17,978 bases of DNA from Nitrospirota bacterium (GCA_016222925.1 JACRQB010000147.1:1-17978); one strand, 5' to 3'. Shown: positions 1 through 7,191, counted from the first letter of the stretch. Program-made: numbers and translations. The notes: generated by a model not told the origin, from the sequence alone.

Positions 1-92
1 AGGGCTACACCTAACTGGGCCGCAGACGGCGGATGGAACCCTGCGGGACCCGGCACGATGATTCGCTCTCTGGTATCTTGTGTGATTGCCAC
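1..92 (-). CDS. Start of a further oxidoreductase-operon gene (partial)
   Basis: The first 30 codons are visible from a GTG start (MAITQDTRERIIVPGP...), and the gene runs off the left edge. A strong ribosome-binding site (AGGGGAG, 6 nt before GTG) supports this start. It lies 16 nt after the delta-subunit stop in the same operon, so it is most likely another subunit of the same 2-oxoacid:ferredoxin oxidoreductase: the alpha subunit or the small fifth subunit of five-subunit enzymes. The 30 visible residues carry no diagnostic motif, so the subunit identity is inferred from position only. Confidence 0.6.
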   Translation of the reverse strand, partial: MAITQDTRERIIVPGPAGFHPPSAAQLGVA

Positions 93-108
93 GCCTGACT
101 CCCCTTCC

Positions 109-432
109 TTACCCAACCATAGGGCTCGCAAGCACTGCAGTGGTGCTCTTGTCTCCGTACGTAATATTGTCCGTCAATGCCGCCTTCGGCAACTGATCGA
201 TCATGATCATTTTAATGGCATTGTTCTTGGCCATATTGTCACACACCCACACACATTGGGCACAGCCCTTACAGCGATCCACCGCGACATAGGCGGACCC
301 ATACTTAAACCCTTGCTCTTTGCCCATCTCCTCACTGTATTGAATTGTGTTGGCTTCCGGACAGTACTGCGTACAGAGCTTACAACTCTTCGATGCACAG
401 ATTTCAACATTGATATCGGCTACAAGGTACAT
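109..432 (-). CDS. 2-oxoacid:ferredoxin oxidoreductase delta subunit (2[4Fe-4S] ferredoxin)
   Basis: A 107-residue ferredoxin-type subunit that carries electrons between the catalytic core and external ferredoxin in pyruvate or 2-oxoglutarate:ferredoxin oxidoreductases. Two cluster motifs are visible: C12-x4-C17-x2-C20-x3-C24-P and C54-x2-C57-x2-C60-x3-C64. The second lacks the usual proline after its last cysteine (C-D instead of C-P). The length suits a PorD/ForD subunit. It sits 21 nt after the gamma gene and 16 nt before the next gene, so it is co-translated with the complex. The cytoplasmic complex could serve the reductive TCA cycle. Whether the substrate is pyruvate or 2-oxoglutarate cannot be read from this subunit. 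Confidence 0.9.
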   Translation of the reverse strand: MYLVADINVEICASKSCKLCTQYCPEANTIQYSEEMGKEQGFKYGSAYVAVDRCKGCAQCVWVCDNMAKNNAIKMIMIDQLPKAALTDNITYGDKSTTAVLASPMVG

Positions 433-453
433 GAAGACTCCTTTGTGGCGCGG

Positions 454-1122
454 CTACGCAGTGGCAGTGGCTGTCGCATTGGCCACAGGCTCTTCTGCGC
501 GTTTGACATCGGGCGCTGCCCAACCGTGATCGACAGCATAGTTCCATCCAGCCCGCATGACGGCGACGTTCTTATCGATCAGCTCCTGCTTTTTCTTGAA
601 CTTCCGTTCAACGACACTATCGAGCGCGGCAGTACCCCCAGATACCACAAAGCCTTTACCGAGGAATCGGTCCTTGACGGCCTGATCCAACCCCACCATA
701 TCCGTAAGACCTGTAATCGCACCAATACAGCCCATTAGCGCCATGTTGGTGGCGAGGTCCATGCCTGCGACTTCCAACGACATCTTCGTCGCTGGAAAGT
801 AATAGAGTTTCACGCGACGTTCCTTCAGCTCAGCCGTTAGACCAAAGTAGAACGGCATTGTGTACGATTTGCCGTGGGTGATGACCTGAGGATGAAAAAT
901 AATGATGATGTGTGGAAACGTGATTTCGCCAATCTCATAAATCGGCTCATCCGATACACGGACATAACTTTCGACCGGCGCCATCCGTTTCTCAGACCCA
1001 TAGAATGGTACGATCGTGCTTTCGCCTCCGGCATTGATCACGGCCGTGCTCAGGATGTGCGACCCCGTCACGACGCCTTGTCCGCCGACACCTGCCATTC
1101 GAATGTTGAAGCGCTTTGCCAT
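454..1122 (-). CDS. 2-oxoacid:ferredoxin oxidoreductase gamma subunit
   Basis: A 222-residue gamma subunit of the pyruvate/2-oxoglutarate:ferredoxin oxidoreductase family (POR_N gamma fold). The family motif GVGGQG at residues 11-16 follows the first beta strand, and the segment FYGSEKRMAPVESYVRVSD (about 40-58) matches the conserved core. In the complex it couples CoA-dependent catalysis at the alpha/beta centre. The C-terminus ends in an Ala-Thr-rich tail (ATATATA), which looks like a dispensable extension. It lies 21 nt after the beta gene and 21 nt before the delta gene. The symbol would be porG or forG depending on substrate, which is not decided here. Confidence 0.92.
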   Translation of the reverse strand: MAKRFNIRMAGVGGQGVVTGSHILSTAVINAGGESTIVPFYGSEKRMAPVESYVRVSDEPIYEIGEITFPHIIIIFHPQVITHGKSYTMPFYFGLTAELKERRVKLYYFPATKMSLEVAGMDLATNMALMGCIGAITGLTDMVGLDQAVKDRFLGKGFVVSGGTAALDSVVERKFKKKQELIDKNVAVMRAGWNYAVDHGWAAPDVKRAEEPVANATATATA

Positions 1123-1143
1123 CGTGCAATCTCCTTCGGTCGC

Positions 1144-2037
1144 TTAGGCCTTGTTGGGAATCGCGGCAGCCGGCTTGGGGAGGAACTCCTTATAGCCATA
1201 GCGCTCGGCGAGGTACTGCTTGGCCTCTTCGCTGACATACTCCGTGAACTGATACCGGTCATTCTCGACCGTCTTTGCATCTTCCATCACCTTGTCGGTT
1301 GGAATGGCGTACTCAATATTGCAGGAGGTATACGCCTGAATATAGGTCGAGCCAACTTCTCGAGCGATCAACACCGCTTTCTTAATGACGCTTTCGACGC
1401 GTCGTGGATTATTCGGCACCACCGTCGCCACATAGGCGCACCCTGCGACCTTGGCCATCTGTAGCATATCCATCTTCTCAAACTTCTTACCGAGAGGAGC
1501 CATTTTCAGCACGGCACCTCGGTTGGTCATACCACTTTCCTGCCCACCGGTATTCCCATACACCTCGTTGTCCAACATGATGGTCGTAAATCGTTCCTTG
1601 CGGAACCATGAATGGAGCACCTGCTGGAAACCGATATCCGCGGTACCACCGTCTCCGGCCATCACAACCACATCCTTCGGCTTATCGCCGAAACGAAGAC
1701 GGAGGCCGCGAGACAATCCGCTCGCGACTCCATTTTGGTCACCGTAATTGCCGTAGACAAAAGGAATAGCCGCCTGGGAGATGGCCAGACGACCGCAACC
1801 GGCCGTCCCAACAGTAATGGTATCTTCAGGATTTGGGAAAGCAATGATAGCAAGCCTGATAAAGAGCGTCATCGCGCAACCGGCACACATCGGATGTTCT
1901 TCCAACACTTCCTTGAAGCTCCCCATTTGTGAAACAGTGACCTTCTTTCCAAAAGGCCCATGTTCCACCATGTCCCGATATTCCTTTGGCATAAACTTCT
2001 CAAATCCATTGGAAAACTTGACATAATCAAGACTCAT
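1144..2037 (-). CDS. 2-oxoacid:ferredoxin oxidoreductase beta subunit (TPP-binding)
   Basis: A 297-residue beta subunit that binds thiamine pyrophosphate and the proximal [4Fe-4S] cluster of a CoA-acylating 2-oxoacid:ferredoxin oxidoreductase. The enzyme reversibly joins CO2 to acetyl-CoA or succinyl-CoA. The TPP motif is GDGGTADIG (from residue 128) through LDNEVYGNTGGQ (155-166). The likely cluster ligands are C51 and C54 (CAGC), C81 (AGCGR) and C239 (TSC). The start is supported by GGGAGGTG a few bases before ATG. It is the first gene after the promoter at 2172-2201. In autotrophs with a reductive TCA cycle such enzymes run in the carboxylating direction; that role is inferred. The substrate (pyruvate or 2-oxoglutarate) remains open. 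Confidence 0.93.
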   Translation of the reverse strand: MSLDYVKFSNGFEKFMPKEYRDMVEHGPFGKKVTVSQMGSFKEVLEEHPMCAGCAMTLFIRLAIIAFPNPEDTITVGTAGCGRLAISQAAIPFVYGNYGDQNGVASGLSRGLRLRFGDKPKDVVVMAGDGGTADIGFQQVLHSWFRKERFTTIMLDNEVYGNTGGQESGMTNRGAVLKMAPLGKKFEKMDMLQMAKVAGCAYVATVVPNNPRRVESVIKKAVLIAREVGSTYIQAYTSCNIEYAIPTDKVMEDAKTVENDRYQFTEYVSEEAKQYLAERYGYKEFLPKPAAAIPNKA

Positions 2038-2171
2038 CAGGCACCTCCCTTATATATATGGTTAGCAACGGCCGACCGCTGCTCGTCATTCTTTACACTG
2101 CCGACATGCATCGAAGAAAACTTGAGGGCTTGGATAATCAGACCACTACGTAACGGCCACCGAATTTGAGC

Positions 2172-2201
2172 ATCCTAACAAAGCCGAAAAAAGACTGTCA
2201 A
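2172..2201 (-). promoter_or_regulatory. Sigma70-type promoter of the oxidoreductase operon
   Basis: On the minus strand, TTGACA (2196-2201) is followed by an 18-nt spacer and TAGGAT (2172-2177). TGT directly before the -10 gives an extended -10 (TGn). Transcription would start near 2165, leaving a leader of about 128 nt before the beta-subunit ATG. The same layout recurs before folD and rpsF in this window. Confidence 0.65.
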
Positions 2202-2247
2202 TCTTTGATCAACCTTTTCTCACCTCAAGTAGTGACGCCTGCCTTAG

Positions 2248-2439
2248 TTATGAATCTATGACGACTCCACGGTGATAGTATAACGCCATGAAAATCAAAG
2301 CAACTTCAAAGATGGCCCACGGTGTCCAAAAGAAAAGGCCTAGGTTCAGCCTGCGAGATAGGCCATTCGCCCTAAACGACCAGGACAAGAAAATCGCACG
2401 AATGAGCCGCTCCAAACTCAATGATTCACCTTTAGACAT
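2248..2439 (-). CDS. Possible small membrane protein (doubtful)
   Basis: A 63-codon frame lying upstream of the oxidoreductase promoter on the same strand. Its C-terminal half holds one plausible transmembrane helix (about residues 33-53, rich in L, F, W, A, I) after a basic stretch (RANGLSRRLN), as expected for a small inner-membrane protein with a cytoplasmic N-terminus. The ribosome-binding site is poor and no family is recognised. The opposite strand also has an open frame here, so openness alone is weak evidence. Confidence 0.25.
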   Translation of the reverse strand: MSKGESLSLERLIRAIFLSWSFRANGLSRRLNLGLFFWTPWAIFEVALIFMALYYHRGVVIDS

Positions 2440-2467
2440 TGCCGATCCGTTGCATTCCGTTTACACT
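2439..2467 (+). promoter_or_regulatory. Weak candidate promoter for metV-queF-apaH
   Basis: TTGCCG (2439-2444), a 17-nt spacer and TACACT (2462-2467) lie just before the ATG at 2475. The predicted start of transcription falls on or next to that ATG, which would make the first message nearly leaderless and would fit the missing ribosome-binding site. The match to consensus is modest. Confidence 0.3.
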
Positions 2468-2474
2468 ACTTCCC

Positions 2475-2723
2475 ATGCCATTGCGCGTTCTCATCCCGGG
2501 CGAAGATGATGCGGGTGTCCATGTGGGCGGGGTCCACAAACGCCCAGCGATTCCGGACGACTCAATCAAGGCTGAATGCCCGAAATTCATGGCACATGGC
2601 CCCTGTGGAGGGGTCCGTAAAGGTGGCCTTTGTGAAGTCTATCCCGAAATGAAATGCCCCTGGGTCTCTCTGTATATCGAATTGGAAAAAATCGGTCAGA
2701 CTGAGTGGATGAAGCAAGCCTAA
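2475..2723 (+). CDS. Stand-alone methylenetetrahydrofolate reductase C-terminal (MetV-like) domain protein
   Basis: An 82-residue protein matching the MTHFR C-terminal domain, known as a separate domain and as part of MetV, the partner of MetF in acetogens. The signature is ECPKFMAHGPCGG (about 34-46), followed by GLCEV and CPWV. Cysteines C35, C44, C53 and C61 could hold a metal. The residues before about 32 do not match the domain, so the start is uncertain: the ATG at 2475 has no ribosome-binding site, and an in-frame ATG at 2439 is an alternative. Its stop TAA touches the AAGGAG of queF, so the two are coupled. The domain is inferred to work with MetF, encoded at 5361-6248 on the other strand rather than beside it. 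Confidence 0.75.
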   Translation: MPLRVLIPGEDDAGVHVGGVHKRPAIPDDSIKAECPKFMAHGPCGGVRKGGLCEVYPEMKCPWVSLYIELEKIGQTEWMKQA

Positions 2724-2735
2724 AAGGAGCCTGAG

Positions 2736-3152
2736 GTGAAGGGTAAGGAGTTGAAGAAGAACATACGGAGCACGAAGCTTGGGTACAACGAGCGTCACGC
2801 ACGAAGTGGGATCAACGCTCCTCTCCCAGATATCGAGACCTTCCCGAATCAATACAAGAGATATGAAATTACGATTGAGATTCCCGAGTACACGGCGATT
2901 TGTCCCAAAACCAACTTGCCGGACTTTGGAACCATTACACTGCACTACATGCCTGATAAAGAATGTCTTGAGCTGAAAGCGCTCAAAATGTACATCCACG
3001 CCTACCGGAATCTCGGCATCTTCTACGAAAATGCCGTCAACAGAATCCTCCACGATATTGTCAAATCCTGCCGTCCCGTATGGGCGAAAGTCACCGGCAC
3101 CTTCACCGCTCGCGGCGGGCTCTGTAGCAAGATCGAAGCAAAGTATCCGTAG
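2736..3152 (+). CDS. queF: NADPH-dependent 7-cyano-7-deazaguanine reductase (preQ0 reductase)
   Basis: A 138-residue unimodular (short) QueF that reduces the nitrile of preQ0 to preQ1 in the cytoplasm on the way to the queuosine tRNA modification. Key residues are the nucleophile C56 in TAICPKTNLPDFG, D63 in the same segment, and the QueF signature ELKALKMY (79-86), followed by the conserved RNLGIFYEN segment. The GTG start is set by AAGGAG at 2724-2729, six bases upstream. The length is normal for the GTP-cyclohydrolase-like short QueF type. The other queuosine genes are not in this window; here it lies between a folate-domain gene and apaH. Confidence 0.96.
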   Translation: MKGKELKKNIRSTKLGYNERHARSGINAPLPDIETFPNQYKRYEITIEIPEYTAICPKTNLPDFGTITLHYMPDKECLELKALKMYIHAYRNLGIFYENAVNRILHDIVKSCRPVWAKVTGTFTARGGLCSKIEAKYP

Positions 3153-3212
3153 AGCCCATACTTCTCCCGACAGATTAATGTCTTGTGAAGCGTTCCATCC
3201 CAGGGTACTCTC

Positions 3213-4025
3213 GTGAGTATGACGACGTATGCCATCGGCGATGTGCAGGGATGCTACGAGTCCTTGCAACGCCTTATCAAGCATATCCACTTCGACCCGA
3301 CCCATGATCGTCTCTGGTTCGTCGGCGATCTCGTCAACCGCGGCCCAGACTCACTGAACGTCCTGCGCTACATCAAGAATCTGGGAGATCGGGCGATTGT
3401 CGTATTAGGCAATCATGACCTTTTCCTTCTTGCCGTAGCCGAGGGTGTTGTCAAGGTCCGTGCAGAAGACACGCTAGATGAGATACTCACGGCACCAGAT
3501 CACGACGAGCTACTCACGTGGTTACGTCAACAACGGCTTCTGTATCGTGAGGATCCTTTCGTGCTTGTTCACGCCGGCTTGCTACCCCAATGGTCCATCG
3601 ATGAGGCGGAAAGACTGGCTCGCGAAGTCGAAGCCGGCATGCAGGGTCCTTCGTATCGGGACATCCTTCGAGCCTTGTACCCTAGCAAGCATCTCCAATG
3701 GTCTTCAGATCTAGCTGGCCCCACTCGGCTCGCGACTGTGATCAAGGTTTTGACAAGGCTCCGAGCCTGTTCACCGGATGGCCTGATGGAATCTTCCTTT
3801 AGCGGTCCGCCTGAACAGATCCCTGCCGGCTATCTCCCTTGGTTCAAGGTTGACGCTCGAGAGCCTCGCAATGCCACGATCGTGTGCGGACATTGGGCGG
3901 CACTGGGGCTCCACTGCGAAAACCAGCTCCTCGCGATCGACAGCGGTTGTGTATGGGGACGACAGCTGACCGCAATCCGGTTGGAAGACCGAGCCGTGTT
4001 TCAAGTACCATGTACCGCTACATGA
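3213..4025 (+). CDS. apaH: Symmetrical bis(5'-nucleosyl)-tetraphosphatase
   Basis: A 270-residue metallophosphatase that splits Ap4A into two ADP and so clears alarmone-like dinucleotides and Np4 RNA caps. The calcineurin-like motifs are complete: GDVQGC (9-14), GDLVNRG (38-44), GNHD (66-69), LVHAGLLPQW in mid-protein and CGHWAALGL near the end. Gln in the first motif (GDVQG) is typical of ApaH, not of PPP phosphatases. The GTG start at 3213 has AGGG seven bases upstream; ATG at 3219 is the alternative. It follows queF by 60 nt, and its stop overlaps the start of the DUF309 gene in ATGA. Confidence 0.95.
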   Translation: MSMTTYAIGDVQGCYESLQRLIKHIHFDPTHDRLWFVGDLVNRGPDSLNVLRYIKNLGDRAIVVLGNHDLFLLAVAEGVVKVRAEDTLDEILTAPDHDELLTWLRQQRLLYREDPFVLVHAGLLPQWSIDEAERLAREVEAGMQGPSYRDILRALYPSKHLQWSSDLAGPTRLATVIKVLTRLRACSPDGLMESSFSGPPEQIPAGYLPWFKVDAREPRNATIVCGHWAALGLHCENQLLAIDSGCVWGRQLTAIRLEDRAVFQVPCTAT

Positions 4026-4576
4026 GTGTCATGGTGGCTGGGCCGAGGCCTCTCAATCCCAATTGGCCTCGTTACTCTCCACACCCATTCCCTTCCTATC
4101 ATTACCTGCCAGGCCAGACACCACATCCGCGCCGGAGCCCTCGTGGCCACTCTTATGGCCAACCAGAGCTGAAGCCTGGTCTTTTCCCGGCTGCCCAATG
4201 GAAGCGCTCAGATGACTATCTCTATGGGATTGATCTTTATAATTTCGCCTTTTGGTGGGAGTCGCATGAGGTCTTTGAAGGGTTGTGGCATGCCTCAGGC
4301 CGCAACTCAGTTCAAGGCAACTTCTTCCAATCTCTGATCCAACTCGCCGCAGCAAACCTCAAGCACTTCATGGGAAACGAGGCCGCTGCTCAGAAGCTCG
4401 TTCACGCGGGAATCATTCGACTGCAGAACGTTCCCTCCGTCTATATGGGCATCAATGTCATACACTTCCTAAATGTGTTGCACGCACACCGTGTCGGTCA
4501 ATATCTGCACATTTTGCTTATCGGATTGGATCAACGCCCGGGGGAAGATTTAGGCGATGACGCACTAAAACCCTAG
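4022..4576 (+). CDS. DUF309 domain protein
   Basis: A 184-residue protein with a helical DUF309 domain in its second half. The diagnostic segment is DLYNFAFWWESHEVFEGLW (71-89), with the HEVFE motif, followed by GNFFQSLIQLAAANLKHFMG. The family's function is unknown. The first 60 residues are Pro/Arg-rich and low in structure. The start at 4022 is chosen because ATG overlaps the apaH stop as ATGA, which implies translational coupling; ATG at 4010 or 4031 are alternatives. The TAG stop sits in a CTAG shared with the stop of the convergent panB gene. Coupling to apaH hints at a joint role, but none is known. Confidence 0.85.
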   Translation: MSVMVAGPRPLNPNWPRYSPHPFPSYHYLPGQTPHPRRSPRGHSYGQPELKPGLFPAAQWKRSDDYLYGIDLYNFAFWWESHEVFEGLWHASGRNSVQGNFFQSLIQLAAANLKHFMGNEAAAQKLVHAGIIRLQNVPSVYMGINVIHFLNVLHAHRVGQYLHILLIGLDQRPGEDLGDDALKP

Positions 4577-5361
4577 TGATAGCTTTCTGAGTCGCTCGGG
4601 AACTTTCCCTGTTCCACTTCTTCCTTATAACGACTCAGTGCTTGGAGGGTGTCGGCTTTGAGGTGAGCGTAGGTCTTCACGAATTTTGGGGTGAACGCAT
4701 CAAAGAGTCCAAGGAGATCATAGAGCACAAGTACTTGTCCATCACAGTGAGGCCCCGCCCCTATTCCGATCGTTGAGATTGAAAGGGCTTGAGTGATCTT
4801 TTTGGCCAAATCAGCCGGTATGGCTTCCAAAACAAGCGCGAAGGCTCCGGCAGCTTCGATGGCCTTTGCATCCTGGAGCAATCTGGAGGCTTGATCGTCG
4901 ACTTTGCCTTGGACCTTATATCCGCCCAGCGCATAGACTGATTGCGGTGTCATACCCAGGTGGCCCATGACAGGAATCCCAACGCTCGTCATGGCGTTGA
5001 TTCGATCTGCCATCACGGCGCCCCCCTCCAGCTTCACGGCGGCGGCACCGGCTTGCAGCAATCGGCCCGCATTGCGCAGAGCTTCCTCTGTGCTGATCTG
5101 ATAGGACATGAACGGCATGTCCGCGATCACCAACGCTCGCTGCACCACGTCGGCAACCAGCTTGGTGTGATACAGCATGTCCTCCATCGTCACCGTCAGC
5201 GTATTGGGTTTCCCCTGGACGACCATGCCCAGCGAATCCCCGACCAACATTACCCGGATCCCTGCCTGCTCGACAATCCGTGCGAACAGCGCATCATAGG
5301 CCGTCACGACGGCGACCTTTTTCCGGTCTCGCTTGTACTGCTGAAAATCGAGAATCGTCAT
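4573..5361 (-). CDS. panB: 3-methyl-2-oxobutanoate hydroxymethyltransferase (ketopantoate synthesis)
   Basis: A 262-residue TIM-barrel enzyme that moves the methylene group of 5,10-methylene-THF onto 2-oxoisovalerate to make ketopantoate, the first step toward pantothenate and CoA. The metal and active-site residues fall where expected: D42-S43 (GDSLGMV), D81 (ADMPF), K110 and E112 (KLEGG), H134 (GHLGMTPQ) and E179 (LEAIP), followed by the STIGIGAG segment. The length is normal. Its ATG overlaps the metF stop as TGATG, so it is coupled to metF. The context, after folD and metF, supplies its methylene-THF substrate. Confidence 0.97.
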   Translation of the reverse strand: MTILDFQQYKRDRKKVAVVTAYDALFARIVEQAGIRVMLVGDSLGMVVQGKPNTLTVTMEDMLYHTKLVADVVQRALVIADMPFMSYQISTEEALRNAGRLLQAGAAAVKLEGGAVMADRINAMTSVGIPVMGHLGMTPQSVYALGGYKVQGKVDDQASRLLQDAKAIEAAGAFALVLEAIPADLAKKITQALSISTIGIGAGPHCDGQVLVLYDLLGLFDAFTPKFVKTYAHLKADTLQALSRYKEEVEQGKFPSDSESYH

Positions 5362-6248
5362 CAGTCCAATTCGGCTTTGGTGATGATCTCGCCCAACCGA
5401 TGCGTGGCTTTGATCGCCATAATATGCACACCGTCGCAGTGCGGCCGAACCGCCTTGATCGTCCGTACGGCGATGTCGACTCCGACGTCTTCAGCCTTAT
5501 CCCCGGCAGCTTTGAGCTCGTCAATCATCTCGCTTGGCACCGACATGCCGGGGATGTTGGCATTCATGAATTCCGCCATCTTCGCACTACGCAGCAACAG
5601 AATACCCGCCAAGACCTTCACGTTGAAGGGCCGCACCTGTTTCATAAAGCCGGCGAATACATCGGGATGATAGACCGCCTGGGTCTGAAAAAACTGGGCG
5701 CCGGCTTTCACTTTCACTTCGAACTTCGCCAGCACCGGCCCGACCAGATCGGCCTCCGGTGTGACGGCCGCGCCGATGGTGAACGCTGTGGACCCATCGA
5801 GTTTATTCCCGACCATGTCCTTGCCGTTATTCAACCCCTGGACGAGCTGCATCACTTGAACGGAATCGAGATCGTACACCGGCTTAGCTTCTTTGTGATC
5901 ACCGACCGTCGGATAATCGCCCGTGAGACATAGAATATTGCGAATCCCAAGCATGTGCGCACCCATCAGATCCGATTGCATGGCGATCCGATTGCGATCG
6001 CGACAGGTCAACTGCATCACAGGGTCGTGCCCCAACTCATAGAGCAGGCGACAGACTGGAAGTGAGCCCGCACGCACCACGGCAGCAGTATTGTCGGTGA
6101 CGTTCACACCGTGTACACGTCCAACGAGTTGGTTGGCATTTTCCAAAATGGACGTGATGTTCGTACCTTTAGGAGGGTTATACTCAACCGTGACAGCAAA
6201 TGTCCCTCGGTTGAGGACATCGATTAAGCGCTGCGGTTCTCGACTCAT
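5361..6248 (-). CDS. metF: Methylenetetrahydrofolate reductase (MetF family)
   Basis: A 295-residue FAD-dependent TIM-barrel enzyme that reduces 5,10-methylene-THF to 5-methyl-THF for methionine synthesis. Visible motifs are the catalytic-region E22 (VEYNPPKG), the folate/FAD segment LTCRDRNR (80-87), LCLTGDYP (106-113) and GAQFFQTQ (183-190). The protein ends after the barrel. The C-terminal MTHFR domain fused in some homologues is found instead as a separate gene at 2475-2723. The ribosome-binding site GAGGGG overlaps the folD stop, ten bases away. The electron donor (NADH, or another donor through a MetV-type partner) cannot be told from the sequence. Confidence 0.93.
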   Translation of the reverse strand: MSREPQRLIDVLNRGTFAVTVEYNPPKGTNITSILENANQLVGRVHGVNVTDNTAAVVRAGSLPVCRLLYELGHDPVMQLTCRDRNRIAMQSDLMGAHMLGIRNILCLTGDYPTVGDHKEAKPVYDLDSVQVMQLVQGLNNGKDMVGNKLDGSTAFTIGAAVTPEADLVGPVLAKFEVKVKAGAQFFQTQAVYHPDVFAGFMKQVRPFNVKVLAGILLLRSAKMAEFMNANIPGMSVPSEMIDELKAAGDKAEDVGVDIAVRTIKAVRPHCDGVHIMAIKATHRLGEIITKAELD

Positions 6249-6258
6249 GGGTGGCCCC

Positions 6259-7119
6259 TCATATCATTCCTACTGTCCTCTTGGCAGATTCTACCGTATT
6301 TTCCAGCAGCATCGCGATGGTCATCGGGCCGACCCCACCGGGAACAGGACTGATCCAGCCGGCCTTCTGGCTAACAGGCTCAAAATCGACATCCCCGCAC
6401 AACTTGCCTTCTGGGGTCTTGTTGGTTCCCACGTCGATGACGACCGCGCCTTCGCGCACCATGTCAGCCGTCACAAACTTCGCCTTTCCGATAGCCACAA
6501 GCAGCACCTCCGCCTCCCGGCACACTGCGGGAAGGTCTCGGGTTTTTGAATGACAGATCGTGACCGTTGCATTCCTCTGAAGAAGCATCAGCGCCAGTGG
6601 CTTCCCGACGATATTGCTCCGTCCCACCACAACCGCCCGTTTTCCTTCGATCGTTATACCGGTTGATTCAATCATCTTGATCACACCTTTAGGGGTACAG
6701 GCCTCGAATACCGGATGGCCTTCCACCAACCGACCGAAGTTGTAGGGATGAAACCCGTCTGCGTCTTTGAGCGGCGAAACGGCTTCCAGAATGACCTTGC
6801 TGTCGATGTGTTTGGGCAGTGGGAGCTGAACCAGAATTCCGTGGATTTTGGGGTCAGCATTCTTTTTATCGATCAGCGCCAACAACTCGGCCTGTGTCGT
6901 GTTCGCCGGAAGTTTGTAATCGTCAACATGGATGCCTGCCAATTCGCAGGCCTTTTGCTTGTTTCGAACATACACCTGCGAGGCGGGATCGTCGCCCACC
7001 AAAATAGTCGCAAGACCCGGTTTCATCGATTTTTTGGCGAGCAGTTCCGCCGATTCCTTTGCCAGACGATCACGTACTTGCTGAGCGAGTGCTTTCCCAT
7101 CAATTAATTGTGCGGCCAC
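6259..7119 (-). CDS. folD: Bifunctional methylenetetrahydrofolate dehydrogenase / methenyltetrahydrofolate cyclohydrolase
   Basis: A 286-residue FolD that interconverts 10-formyl-THF, 5,10-methenyl-THF and 5,10-methylene-THF using NAD(P). The catalytic Y50-x3-K54 motif (SQVYVRNKQKA) is intact, as are GILVQLPLPKH (94-104), KDADGFHPYN with its conserved aspartates, the nucleotide-binding GRSNIVGKP (166-174) and the C-terminal PVPGGVGPMT. It is the first gene of folD-metF-panB, read from the promoter at 7162-7191. Its product is the shared substrate of the next two enzymes. Confidence 0.97.
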   Translation of the reverse strand: MAAQLIDGKALAQQVRDRLAKESAELLAKKSMKPGLATILVGDDPASQVYVRNKQKACELAGIHVDDYKLPANTTQAELLALIDKKNADPKIHGILVQLPLPKHIDSKVILEAVSPLKDADGFHPYNFGRLVEGHPVFEACTPKGVIKMIESTGITIEGKRAVVVGRSNIVGKPLALMLLQRNATVTICHSKTRDLPAVCREAEVLLVAIGKAKFVTADMVREGAVVIDVGTNKTPEGKLCGDVDFEPVSQKAGWISPVPGGVGPMTIAMLLENTVESAKRTVGMI

Positions 7120-7161
7120 GATTCCCTCCCTAAATGACTATTCGGCCAGCTGAATCGTCGC

Positions 7162-7191
7162 AACTTAGCAGGGGAATTTTATGCAAGTCAA
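7162..7191 (-). promoter_or_regulatory. Promoter of folD-metF-panB
   Basis: On the minus strand, TTGACT (7186-7191), an 18-nt spacer ending in TGC, and TAAGTT (7162-7167) form an extended -10 promoter about 40 bases before the folD ATG. The layout is the same as in the oxidoreductase and rpsF promoters. It stands back to back with the rightward promoter at 7238-7267, with 46 bp between the two -35 boxes. Confidence 0.6.

Larger units (their letters stand above)
2038..2474. other. 437-nt divergent intergenic region
   Basis: This stretch separates the oxidoreductase operon (minus) from the metV-queF-apaH cluster (plus). It holds the promoter of the oxidoreductase operon (2172-2201) and the roughly 128-nt leader that follows it, one doubtful small membrane-protein reading frame on the minus strand (2248-2439), and a weak promoter for the rightward genes. 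No convincing terminator hairpin, RNA gene or riboswitch was recognised in it. Confidence 0.6.

Noticed and set aside
58..738. 226-codon plus-strand frame opposite the ferredoxin and gamma subunit genes
   Set aside because: It lies over well-recognised minus-strand genes and its composition (His, Arg, Thr-rich) is that of a reversed coding strand.
2018..2080. 20-codon frame overlapping the beta-subunit start in its leader
   Set aside because: It has no ribosome-binding site and no codon pattern to suggest a leader peptide; chance is sufficient.
2562..3305. 247-codon minus-strand frame across metV, queF and the apaH start
   Set aside because: It crosses three genes on the other strand, each supported by motifs and ribosome-binding sites.
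4942..5933. Long plus-strand open frames opposite panB and metF (242 and 217 codons)
   Set aside because: They are mirror frames of two genes with full sets of family residues, show no family signature, and have no ribosome-binding site.
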